A DNA stretch of 64,000 bases from Mycosarcoma maydis (lineage: Eukaryota > Basidiomycota > Ustilaginomycetes > Ustilaginales). The DNA lies in assembly GCF_000328475.2 (NCBI RefSeq), contig NC_026479.1, forward strand, positions 496,001 through 560,000, written 5' to 3'. How positions within the stretch are numbered: the stretch's first letter is position 1; each line of letters opens with the position of its first letter. Made by a program: the position numbers and the translations under genes. The notes below the pieces were generated by a model. The model searched no databases and was not told the DNA's origin. It saw nothing but the letters and a program-made list of their open reading frames with translations. This document shows positions 53,251-61,952 of the stretch, piece by piece.

Positions 53251-56200
53251 ATGGTCGACGTCGAGTCAGCCGCCACGGACTTTACGGCACCTTTATCGCC
53301 TTCGAACATGCCCATCGTAACCGTGAAACCAACAGCTTTTCATCCACTTCCAGAGGATACGCTTGTACTGCAAAATACCCGCTCGTCTGCCGACAGCGTC
53401 ACGTCCGCGCAACGCTCCTCCAACGCTAACGCTTCAGAGTCAAACGATGCAAGACATCAGCTCCCAAAGCGAGCTCCAGACGAGGATGCACAAGCCGCTA
53501 GAGACAAACTCGATCGAATCATCAAAGCACAGAAAACAAGACGGAATTGGGCCAAATCCACCGGTGTCACGATGGTCTCCAAAGCGTTTGGCCGCAATCA
53601 ACGACGTCAACGAAGGAGGAGACACGGCCTTTCCTCGGACGAAGAGAGCGATGAGCAGACCCACAAAGACGACGACGACGACAGAAAGGATAATATGGAC
53701 GAGGTCAAACTCATGATTACTGGAAACCCCGTTGTCACGAGAGTCTTTGACGCTGCGAACCGGGCAAAGGAACACTTTCGTGGTCAGTTCGACTCACCTG
53801 AAGCTTCACCTCGCGTCGAAGAAGCTGCTTTTCGCTTCTCCATCAGCAGGCCAGCAAGCTCGCTGGCAAGACGCTTTCGCGCTCCATCGACAGAGCCTCC
53901 GCCCGACTCTGGACTCAAAAGCGTCAATCTTTCGCCTGCAGCTGAAATGCCCGCTCGTGCTTCGATCGAAGCTAACGCCGCTGCGCTCGACCGTCCAAGA
54001 TCGAGAATTCGTCCGAATTTAGCTCCCGAGTTGCTGGTCGTAGATGAAGAAGGCCAATCGCACGAGTTTGCGCTCGAAATACCGACTCAATCGCCGTCCC
54101 GTCGTCCAACGATCCCCTTTTCAAGAAGCATCAACAACACGACACCCAATACCAACATTTCCGACCCTCCGAGCAGCTCACCCCACTTTGCTGCGCTTTC
54201 GCCCTACCAAAACAAGCAGCATCGTGGTTCTTCGCCCAGCATCACAGCTGGTCAGATCTACGACGAGCCAGATCCTCATGATCACGATCCGGCGCATCGC
54301 GTCCGAACACCAACATCAACCTCTTCTGCCTCAGATGCGTCCAGCGACGACGAGCTTGACGACAGCGCACTCGCCTCGGACACAGACGAGGAAGGAGACC
54401 ACATGCTCCAAATCAACTCTTTGAGCCTCGAGCACGGCGAGACGCTCACCAAGGAAGAAATCAAGCGTCGCAAGAAACTCGTTCATCGCGAGATCCGGCG
54501 TAGAAAAGCCAACGGAGAGCCGATCGATGATCTCATCCACCTGCACGGAAAGTTTGGCCAGCTGAGTCACAAGGTGTCGAAGCGTGTTTCCAAAGGCATT
54601 CACTACGCATCCAGCCAGAGACGTAACCGGCGTGCGATGGATCGCTTTTCGCCGCATCCAGCACAGCTTTCCTTGCAGACCGCAGACCTTGCACGCAGCA
54701 CTTCTGCGCAGAGCGTAGGTGGCATGACGCCCTTCTCGTCCATCACGCCATCCGTGTCGCGCAACAGCAACCACTTTGGCCAGAGGCGCGAGTCGATTGC
54801 TACCGTGATCAGCAGCCGAAGGAGCTCCATGACCATGGACGAAGAGGATGCCGATCCTCACAACGCTGATGGTAGGACTACTCCTCGCAGATCAAGCATC
54901 ATCGATCGCTCCATTCTGAGTTCGCGCAACAGCATTCGCAAGTACCTCCATGCGCCCAATGTCATCAAGCGTCGTCGTCAGAGAAAGTGGGAAGCAGAGC
55001 TCGCAGCGTTAGAGCACGCTGCTCAACAAGAGGCTCGCCAGGCTGACCCAGATGCCGAGCTCGACTCACTGCTGGCTAAGCAGGCGCAACTACAAGCCCC
55101 TTGCGACGCCCACAAGATCAAGTACGAGTTTGACGTGCTCTATGAAAATCAGCGTGGCCTGCTCGTCTTTGGCATTCCCAAATTCAGCCCGAGGACGCTG
55201 TTTCAGTGGGACCCCTCCCCCTGGACGTCGGCTAGCGGCAAAAAGTCGGCCTACAACATTGCAAACGCGCAGCTGCCCGATCCGTCGTGGGAGTGGGCCT
55301 ATAGCGAATGGTACATCGACATGACAGGCGATGTCGACGAAGCAGGATGGCAGTATAGCGGCAACTTTGGTCGAAGGTTCTGGCCCAATATTTACTTCCC
55401 TCACGGCAGGCTTGGGCTGCCCAAGACAGGCGTCGAGGGCATTCAAGAGATGAATGCTCGTCTTGCCGAGAAGGAAAAGAAACGCAAGCAAAAGGAAAGC
55501 ACAAAGGAGGACGGCGGCTTTGAAGCTATCAAACGTTCAGCGCGCGCTCGCTCGAGCAAGTGGACAGGATCACCTGATGCGTGGACGTTTGTACGGCGTC
55601 GTCGATGGATTCGACTTCGCCGCCGTAAGCCTCTGGCTAGCGCCACCAAGCTGAACGAAGCATTGCCCACCCCTGCAACAACTGCTTCTCCAGCGCAGGA
55701 GATTAGCGTGCCCGACAGTGCCACCAAATTACCTAGATCTCCGCGCCAGACTGGAGCCAAGCCTGGGCTTCCCGACGAGGAGCGGCAAGAAGAGAGCCCG
55801 TTGGGAAGCTCGGACGAATCCGACTCATCCTCCAGCGAAGACGATCCGACACTGTTTGCGCCTGCTTATGGCGGGGCTTCCGGCTTCCTTCCGCGTCGAT
55901 TGCCCGGTCACATGGCCAATGGTTCTCATCCTGCGAGAAGCAAAGACCCGAGGTCCAGACGCAAGGAGCGCAAACACGCGCGCGAATTTACAGGCACCAT
56001 TCGGGAGCTCAAAAGCCTCTTACCCTGCATCATCGCCATGGATCGCGAAGCCAGGGTTGGTCATACGCCGACATCTCTTAGTGCCAGTCAGAATTCGTAC
56101 AAGTGGGCGATGCTCAAGATCAACAAGGTCGACGCTCGCAACCCGTTCATCAGCTGGCACCTTGTGAAACAACGATTGCAGGATGAAGACATGGCGATTG

Positions 56201-57828
56201 CTGCTACCACACTGAGGACTCTGGAGCGTAAGTTCCAGCAACGGCAGCTGGCTGCTATGCACAAGAGGGAAGAGGTGGTGCCACAGGACCATCTGCCGAT
56301 TCCGTCGAGCTTTCAGGCGGCGTCAAAGAGTATTCGTTTTGACGGGATCGCAGAGGCGCTTGACTGCGCTGCGGATGCGGGTGCGGGTGCGGTGGAGGGT
56401 GCTAATGCAAACGCAGGCTCGACACAACTGCTGGAGCCATTTGCACAAACGTCTAGCGAAGGTCACGAGTTGACACGTGAAGCATTGGTGGAGATCAACT
56501 TTGCGCGCGTGCTGCGCGTGCTACGCGCATGCAGGCTGGATCGACAGCGCATGGGTCTATGGAAGCTCTGGTTGGGCGTCATCTCGCTGGATTCATTGAT
56601 GGAGACAGCGCGACGTGAAGATCTAGCTGCTCTGGGTCTGCTGTCATCGCACACCGAGTATGCGGGCGATGCATTGTTGGCGACGCGCGCGGTTTCGCCG
56701 GCGAAGGATGCCATTCCACACATGAGCGGCGGTAGCTCGTTCCGGTACCGTCAACGCGCCGAGCGTGTGCGCGCGCGCTGGAGGGCTTCTGTGCCCACAC
56801 CAGACGCTTCCGATGTATGGGATCTGCTGGAACGCAAGCTGGACGACGTCTTGTTGCTATTCGAGTTCCAGAGCAACCGCGCTAAGCTGATCCGCTTGTT
56901 GCTCGCAGTGCACCAACGCTCGCATCCCGATCACGTGTATCGCGATCACTCGCTGCGCGCGAATCCACTCGAGCTCTCGCCGGCGCATGTGCACGGCGAT
57001 GCGCCCGAAATGGGTGGTCCACCAGGCGGCGCGTCCAGCTCGCGGCTCGGAGGCTGGAAGCGAGCACGTCTGCCGAGGTTGGACTTCTACTCGGACTTGC
57101 TCAGTATCTTGGCTGCAACACCGGGTAACGAGGCGACCACCAACTCAGAGTACATCCTCAGTCAGCCGCAAGAGGAGGTGGCTATGCCGCTCGCTCATCA
57201 TTCGAGCGCAAATGCGTTGATCGATACGCTGGAGGCGCAAGCAGTGTCGGATTCGTTCCTGCACCACGAGAACATTCCGTCCGGCTCGAACAGCCGAGAT
57301 GCAGGTCAAGACGCAGCGGTGGAAGCCAGTAGACTGAGTGCACGTGGTATAGTCAGCACGTCCAGGAGTCCGTCGCCGGTGGTGAAGGGTCAGGCGGGTG
57401 TGTTGCCTTATCGCAAGTCGCGCGTGGTGTCCGGCAGCAGCAGCTCGCTGGCGGCTGCGGACACACGCAGCCTGAGCGAACCGGTTGATGTGGCAGAGTC
57501 CATGACAGCCGCCACGGTCGGAGCTCGGTCCACTTGGGTTCATTCGCATCGACCAAATGCACCTCAAGACGCAGCTAAGGGCTTGCAATCACCGTCTGCT
57601 CTGGCGTCGAACGATGCTCGATCGAGCGTTGTATCCAGTGCGCTACCAGCGCAAAGCACGCGCGACTCAGACGTAGCTGCGACCGGAAAAGCTGCGACAA
57701 GCCGAGCTCAGCCTGCAACGCATACCGCACGCACTGTGGCAACACAAGCATCCCGATCTCCCCGACCACGCATTCCGACAAGCGCCCGATCCGTGTCCCC
57801 GCAAACACCCGCCAGTGAGCGTTTCTGA
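53251..57828 (+). CDS. Dysferlin (DysF)-domain protein, Mug65/peroxin-like
   Basis: A 1525-residue protein. Residues 1-570 are largely disordered with basic (RNQRRQRRRRHG) and acidic runs. The DysFN part starts at about 621 (KYEFDVLYENQRGLLVFGIP) and has the Trp-rich WEWAYSEWYIDMTG and WQYSGNFGRRFWP. The DysFC part lies at about 756-792 (SKWTGSPDAWTFVRRRRWIR, Trp771). From about 910 a helical region (REFTGTIRELKSLLPCIIAM) and further conserved blocks resemble S. pombe Mug65; dysferlin domains also occur in Pex23/Pex30-type peroxins and Spo73. The likely site is the ER or a related membrane, but no membrane segment is evident here, so Mug65 is preferred to a peroxin. The start at 53251 has a near-ideal context (CCACCATGG). 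The stop is 236 bases tail-to-tail from eIF2B beta. Confidence 0.82.
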   Translation: MVDVESAATDFTAPLSPSNMPIVTVKPTAFHPLPEDTLVLQNTRSSADSVTSAQRSSNANASESNDARHQLPKRAPDEDAQAARDKLDRIIKAQKTRRNWAKSTGVTMVSKAFGRNQRRQRRRRHGLSSDEESDEQTHKDDDDDRKDNMDEVKLMITGNPVVTRVFDAANRAKEHFRGQFDSPEASPRVEEAAFRFSISRPASSLARRFRAPSTEPPPDSGLKSVNLSPAAEMPARASIEANAAALDRPRSRIRPNLAPELLVVDEEGQSHEFALEIPTQSPSRRPTIPFSRSINNTTPNTNISDPPSSSPHFAALSPYQNKQHRGSSPSITAGQIYDEPDPHDHDPAHRVRTPTSTSSASDASSDDELDDSALASDTDEEGDHMLQINSLSLEHGETLTKEEIKRRKKLVHREIRRRKANGEPIDDLIHLHGKFGQLSHKVSKRVSKGIHYASSQRRNRRAMDRFSPHPAQLSLQTADLARSTSAQSVGGMTPFSSITPSVSRNSNHFGQRRESIATVISSRRSSMTMDEEDADPHNADGRTTPRRSSIIDRSILSSRNSIRKYLHAPNVIKRRRQRKWEAELAALEHAAQQEARQADPDAELDSLLAKQAQLQAPCDAHKIKYEFDVLYENQRGLLVFGIPKFSPRTLFQWDPSPWTSASGKKSAYNIANAQLPDPSWEWAYSEWYIDMTGDVDEAGWQYSGNFGRRFWPNIYFPHGRLGLPKTGVEGIQEMNARLAEKEKKRKQKESTKEDGGFEAIKRSARARSSKWTGSPDAWTFVRRRRWIRLRRRKPLASATKLNEALPTPATTASPAQEISVPDSATKLPRSPRQTGAKPGLPDEERQEESPLGSSDESDSSSSEDDPTLFAPAYGGASGFLPRRLPGHMANGSHPARSKDPRSRRKERKHAREFTGTIRELKSLLPCIIAMDREARVGHTPTSLSASQNSYKWAMLKINKVDARNPFISWHLVKQRLQDEDMAIAATTLRTLERKFQQRQLAAMHKREEVVPQDHLPIPSSFQAASKSIRFDGIAEALDCAADAGAGAVEGANANAGSTQLLEPFAQTSSEGHELTREALVEINFARVLRVLRACRLDRQRMGLWKLWLGVISLDSLMETARREDLAALGLLSSHTEYAGDALLATRAVSPAKDAIPHMSGGSSFRYRQRAERVRARWRASVPTPDASDVWDLLERKLDDVLLLFEFQSNRAKLIRLLLAVHQRSHPDHVYRDHSLRANPLELSPAHVHGDAPEMGGPPGGASSSRLGGWKRARLPRLDFYSDLLSILAATPGNEATTNSEYILSQPQEEVAMPLAHHSSANALIDTLEAQAVSDSFLHHENIPSGSNSRDAGQDAAVEASRLSARGIVSTSRSPSPVVKGQAGVLPYRKSRVVSGSSSSLAAADTRSLSEPVDVAESMTAATVGARSTWVHSHRPNAPQDAAKGLQSPSALASNDARSSVVSSALPAQSTRDSDVAATGKAATSRAQPATHTARTVATQASRSPRPRIPTSARSVSPQTPASERF

Positions 57829-58064
57829 GGCCTGGTCCATTTCGTATCGCATAGAATTCACGCATGGTGAATGCACTTTGTTTCACTCGCCACTCTGCTT
57901 GCATTCCGTTTTGTGCACTCGTCACTCGACGCCGCGAAATCGCCCACTGTGCACTCGGCGGCTATGCGTCTGGTGCAGTCACTCTAGTCGTCACATGGAT
58001 CGCGCAAATGGTGAGTGAGGGTACAGTATCATCGTCGATCGGTAGATCTAGTATTGGAGGAGAG

Positions 58065-59870
58065 TCAAAGAAGAATATCGTCGTGGTGGTAGTTTTCCTT
58101 GACCAGGCGATACACGTAGCTGGGCGGATGTTCGCCGAGGTTGGTGATGAACACATGGACCAAGTGCGGAGGGACGTAGTCGAAGGCGTTACTGACGATT
58201 TCGGCGTGCTCGACGATGCTGCTGCTGGTGGCGTAGTCGACGAGTGCTGCAGGCGCGAGAGCGGCACCGTCACTGGCTGCGCCGTGCGCAAAGTGGTGGA
58301 TTCCGGACCATTCCGGACAGATCTTGAATACTCCGGTCAAGATCATCACGGGGACGCTGTGCTGCTGAGCGGCTAGCGACGTAGCATACGACGCAGCTAC
58401 ACAGATCGCTCCACCATTCGCGAGAACCGCATGCGCACCAAGCACCACCTTGGACACGCGCGGCATCACACCAAAGATGCAACTGTCCGGGATCAGTAGC
58501 ACGGAAATCCCCGCTTTGGCAAGCGTCCGCGCCAGCGCATGCCCTGAATACGACGGCGCTGTCTCGGCAACGATCACGGTAAACTTGCGATCCTTCGCAG
58601 CAGCGCGCAAAAACGCTTGCACCGTAGCACACGATCCAAGTGTCAGAATCACTTCACCCGAATGAATGTGATCGCGCGACACCTTGGAGATATTGTCGTC
58701 TACAGTCTCCAGTTCGTCAATCAGGTCTTGAATCGCCTGGATCAGTAACGGTTTCAAAAAATATGCTCCGCCCGTGCCCGATTTCTTGCCCGTGGTGAGC
58801 GACGATGCATCGTGCGCACCCAGCTCGTCGTCGTCCTGATCCAATCCGTCTTCTTCTGACGACACTTCCGATGCTTGTTCATCCACATCCTTGCTGGTAG
58901 CAGCGGCACCGCTCTGCATCGCTTCCTCCGCTTCGGCTTCTCCAGCCGCATCCTCGACTAGGCTCACACTGGACATCTGTTGTGACAGGTGCGTGAAGCT
59001 CGAATCGAACACACCGGAGCCTTTGCGAGAGAGCGACGCGTGCGGGGTCGAAGCGTAGCTTCCGTCTACAGGCGTGTGTGCGAGGCTAGAAGACGTCGAC
59101 GTGGCCATACCACCTGCAGCGACCAGGTCCGAAATCGAAAAGCTGCCGTGCACAAACGCCGACGAGCCAGGATGCGATTCCGATGCTGCTCGAAGCGGAT
59201 AAGGTCCCGGACGCTTCCCGGGAGAATGGCTTGGCGCGGGTGCGCTGGTCGAAGACGAATTTGACGGCAATTGCGAATGAGAACTGCTCCTGGTACCATG
59301 TGCGCTGTGTAGCTGATGCACAGAGGTTGAAGAGCTTGAAGCGCAACCCGAACCCGAACCACTCGACTGTCCCATGTGAGCCGGAATCGCAGACGCTACA
59401 CCCGCACCACCAAAAGCAGAAACAAGCTGCAGATCCGAGATCGACGTGCTCAAGCTCGCCACGCCGCTTCCGCACCCTCCCGTATTGAGACCACTCTGCT
59501 CCTTCTCGTGCGCTTCCAACAACGCAGCTTTGGCTTCCTCCCTCAGTAAATGCACCACCCTCCTCGTGATGTTGCCAATCGACTGTTCGGCCGGCTGCGA
59601 AAGCTGCAGGTATCGCCCCGCAGATTTGATAATATCGATGAGCTCCTGCATTGAGTTGTACTTGGCCGAAGACACCAGGCTGCGAAGCGCCTTTGCGGTG
59701 GCTTCCGAGACCGCTTCGGGTCCCGAGATCTGCCCTCGACGAAGACGGAGCGAGAGGCTGATGATGAGTTTCTGCGAAGTCTTTTCTTTGATGATCGTTT
59801 CGAAAGGCGCTTGGTGCGTGAATCTGGGCGCGGGACCGCCCGGCGTTCCTGCTGCGATGACGTCCGTCAT
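58065..59870 (-). CDS. GCD7: Translation initiation factor eIF2B, beta subunit
   Basis: A 601-residue protein. The N-terminal helical part (KLIISLSLRLRRGQISGPEA, residues about 33-120) and the Rossmann-like C-terminal part from about 363 (GEVILTLGSCATVQAFL, FTVIVAETAPSYSGHALA, VVLGAHAVLANGGAICVAAS, PHLVHVFITNLGEHPPSYVYRL) match eIF2B beta, part of the regulatory core that helps reload eIF2 with GTP and senses phospho-eIF2. The ending HPPSYVYRL separates beta from alpha and delta. Oddly, about 220 Ser/Gly/His-rich residues are inserted between the two parts, making it far longer than yeast Gcd7 (381). The insertion stays in frame and shows no splice-site need. Confidence 0.93.
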   Translation of the reverse strand: MTDVIAAGTPGGPAPRFTHQAPFETIIKEKTSQKLIISLSLRLRRGQISGPEAVSEATAKALRSLVSSAKYNSMQELIDIIKSAGRYLQLSQPAEQSIGNITRRVVHLLREEAKAALLEAHEKEQSGLNTGGCGSGVASLSTSISDLQLVSAFGGAGVASAIPAHMGQSSGSGSGCASSSSTSVHQLHSAHGTRSSSHSQLPSNSSSTSAPAPSHSPGKRPGPYPLRAASESHPGSSAFVHGSFSISDLVAAGGMATSTSSSLAHTPVDGSYASTPHASLSRKGSGVFDSSFTHLSQQMSSVSLVEDAAGEAEAEEAMQSGAAATSKDVDEQASEVSSEEDGLDQDDDELGAHDASSLTTGKKSGTGGAYFLKPLLIQAIQDLIDELETVDDNISKVSRDHIHSGEVILTLGSCATVQAFLRAAAKDRKFTVIVAETAPSYSGHALARTLAKAGISVLLIPDSCIFGVMPRVSKVVLGAHAVLANGGAICVAASYATSLAAQQHSVPVMILTGVFKICPEWSGIHHFAHGAASDGAALAPAALVDYATSSSIVEHAEIVSNAFDYVPPHLVHVFITNLGEHPPSYVYRLVKENYHHDDILL

Positions 59871-60361
59871 GACCTGGTGATAACAGCAGCTGCTGTAAAA
59901 ACTGAGCAGACGCGATCGGTCGATGGATGAACACGGTCAAGATCGAAGCACGAATCAACTCGTGATACGTGCTACAAGCGAACATTCGTGATTCACAATT
60001 CACTCTCACGACTCGTGACTGTGACTCTCTGTGACTTTTTGGTTCACGGTTGGCACTCATCACACTTTTTCGCTGCTCGCTCTGTCAGCTCTGTCTTCTC
60101 AGCGCCACACAGCACGTGAGCATCTCGTGCGAAAATTCACTTTGGTTCGGCGTAACAAATTCAATTTTGACTCACCACTCACGACTCACGACTCACGACT
60201 CCACGCTTCGTGCTTGGTGCTCACGACTCGTGACCTCCACTTAATCAGCTTTCTCAGGTGCACGACTCAGCCTTCTGAGGGAGACCGATAGACTGTCTCT
60301 CCCCACCATACTATCAAGAAGTCCAGCCCTTTCCTTCGCTCCAGCCAGCCACGAGGCTAAT
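59871..60361. promoter_or_regulatory. Shared divergent promoter of eIF2B beta and the EF-hand-like gene, with motif cluster
   Basis: 491 bases between the start codons contain ATTCGTGATT at about 59986, TCACGACTCGTGA at about 60006, three tandem CACGACT heptamers at 60178-60200, and another CACGACTCGTGA at about 60222. The promoter role is inferred from position. Confidence 0.5.
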
Positions 60362-61708
60362 ATGGACGACATTGATGCAGCGTTCGACGATGCCTACCGT
60401 ACCCATCGTATTGAAGCAGGTGATGACCCGAGCACGCTTCCCAATCCCTACTCTCGGCCAACGCTAGCAGGAGGTGCTGCAAACGGCCTAGCTTCTACAA
60501 GCTCAACGTCGGCCAATCCTGGAGGGGGTTTCGTTGTAGATGACACGGATGCTGTAGGAGGCGGCGGATTCATTGTAGATGACACGGATGCTGTAGGAGG
60601 CGGCGGATTCATTGTCGATGATGACGATGCTGTAGGAGGCGGCGGATTCATTGTAGATGACACGGATGCTGTAGGAGGCGGCGGATTCATGCCCGAGGAC
60701 CAAGAAGAGGATGTACCATCACCATCCTGTGCACCTCCCCGCGCTAGGCCGAGCACAATACCTCTCAGCGCCGTCCCGGAAGCATTATCCAAGCTGGGTG
60801 TTGATTCAGCCGACGCATCTGTGCTCTCCTTGTTCGCAGAGGCAGCGTACGTTCCGTCATCGGCATCTCGACGAAGACTCGCACCGGGAGTCAAGCCAGA
60901 GAAAGTGGTGGGGAGGTACGAATTTCAACAAGTTGCATCGATTCTGGTGGATGAAATCAAGAGTCGCACCGAGCAGTACGGTCAAGAGGATGTAGAAGAG
61001 GCGTCAAATGGTCGTCGACGTCGCAGTCGCAGAGCGGCGGTGCAAGCGAGAAATAAAACCGCCGAGATCATCGAAGCTGACGAGCGTGGGGCTGGAGGGT
61101 TCATTGTAGACGATGAGGCGGACGATTCCGAGCAAGACTTTGAATTGTCTCGACTTGGACGTGGCAACAAAGACCGACTCGACACCGGGTCAGACTTGAC
61201 GAGTGATGGCGAGCAAGACAATTCGATTCCACAACGACGTCGACGCCGCGCAGCAGCTCAGACGCAGTCTACCCAGTCGATCCAATCGGACAGCGAGCCG
61301 GAACACACACGGAAACGCCAACGTCGAACGCGCCAATCGTCTCCATCCCTCCGCCCCGCCACATACCTGAATCCACTTCAGCGATCTAGAGCGTCCACCC
61401 TATTCTCGCTCCTCCTTGACCATCTCCCACACTCGGACCTCCCGCTCGAGCAACGCCGAATCGGCTCCACCGAGCTCTCTACCATCCTATCCGCTCTCGG
61501 TCACAATCTTCCCCCCACAGAGCTCGAAGAGATGATCGAACAGGGCGCAAATCTCTTCGCCCCAGCTACACTCGACCAAGCCGATCAACAAGGCCAGCCA
61601 CGCTCCAACGCAGCGATCAAACGCGCAGCTGCAGCCCAGCGCATCGTCGGCTCTAGTGTGGGACTCGATGAATTTGCGGGTATCTTGATTCACAATCGAC
61701 TTTTGTAA
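60362..61708 (+). CDS. EF-hand-like protein with tandem GGGGFIVDD repeats, possibly Rad33-like
   Basis: A 448-residue protein. Residues about 53-110 carry a tandem 13-residue repeat, GGGGFIVDDTDAV (copies 2-4 nearly identical, copy 1 and 5 diverged), and GAGGFIVDDEAD recurs at about 246. Two helical segments could form EF-hand-like lobes: AVPEALSKLGVDSADASVLS with FQQVASILVDEI, and TELSTILSALGHNLPPTELE with VGLDEFAGILIHNRLL. No loop keeps canonical calcium ligands. A basic RRRRRAAAQ and KRQRRTRQ tract suggests the nucleus. This plan recalls the calmodulin-like, calcium-free Rad33 of yeast nucleotide-excision repair, but the likeness is weak. ATG at 60362 is the first of the frame. Confidence 0.72.
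   Translation: MDDIDAAFDDAYRTHRIEAGDDPSTLPNPYSRPTLAGGAANGLASTSSTSANPGGGFVVDDTDAVGGGGFIVDDTDAVGGGGFIVDDDDAVGGGGFIVDDTDAVGGGGFMPEDQEEDVPSPSCAPPRARPSTIPLSAVPEALSKLGVDSADASVLSLFAEAAYVPSSASRRRLAPGVKPEKVVGRYEFQQVASILVDEIKSRTEQYGQEDVEEASNGRRRRSRRAAVQARNKTAEIIEADERGAGGFIVDDEADDSEQDFELSRLGRGNKDRLDTGSDLTSDGEQDNSIPQRRRRRAAAQTQSTQSIQSDSEPEHTRKRQRRTRQSSPSLRPATYLNPLQRSRASTLFSLLLDHLPHSDLPLEQRRIGSTELSTILSALGHNLPPTELEEMIEQGANLFAPATLDQADQQGQPRSNAAIKRAAAAQRIVGSSVGLDEFAGILIHNRLL
60518..60700 (+). repeat. In-frame 39-bp tandem repeat
   Basis: Copies start at 60557, 60596, 60635 and 60674 (last one partial), after a diverged first copy. Copies at 60557 and 60635 are identical; the 60596 copy differs by a few bases. 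The period of 13 codons keeps the frame. Confidence 0.92.
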
Positions 61709-61952
61709 GACATGCATAGCACAGGCGAACCCAACTCATCGAGGCATATCGATTCACAGAACAGCGCAAGCGTGATGAAGCATAACAGCCAAACCCAGTG
61801 ACGGGCTCGAAACAGAAAAGGAAAAGGCGCTCGAAACAAAAGCCAGCAAGTAACCTGACGGGCGGCAGAGGTATACATGCTGGCCCAACGCGACAAAATC
61901 GAACCAAGATCTACCAAGATTTACGCGCCAGCAAAGACGACTAGTAGGATCT

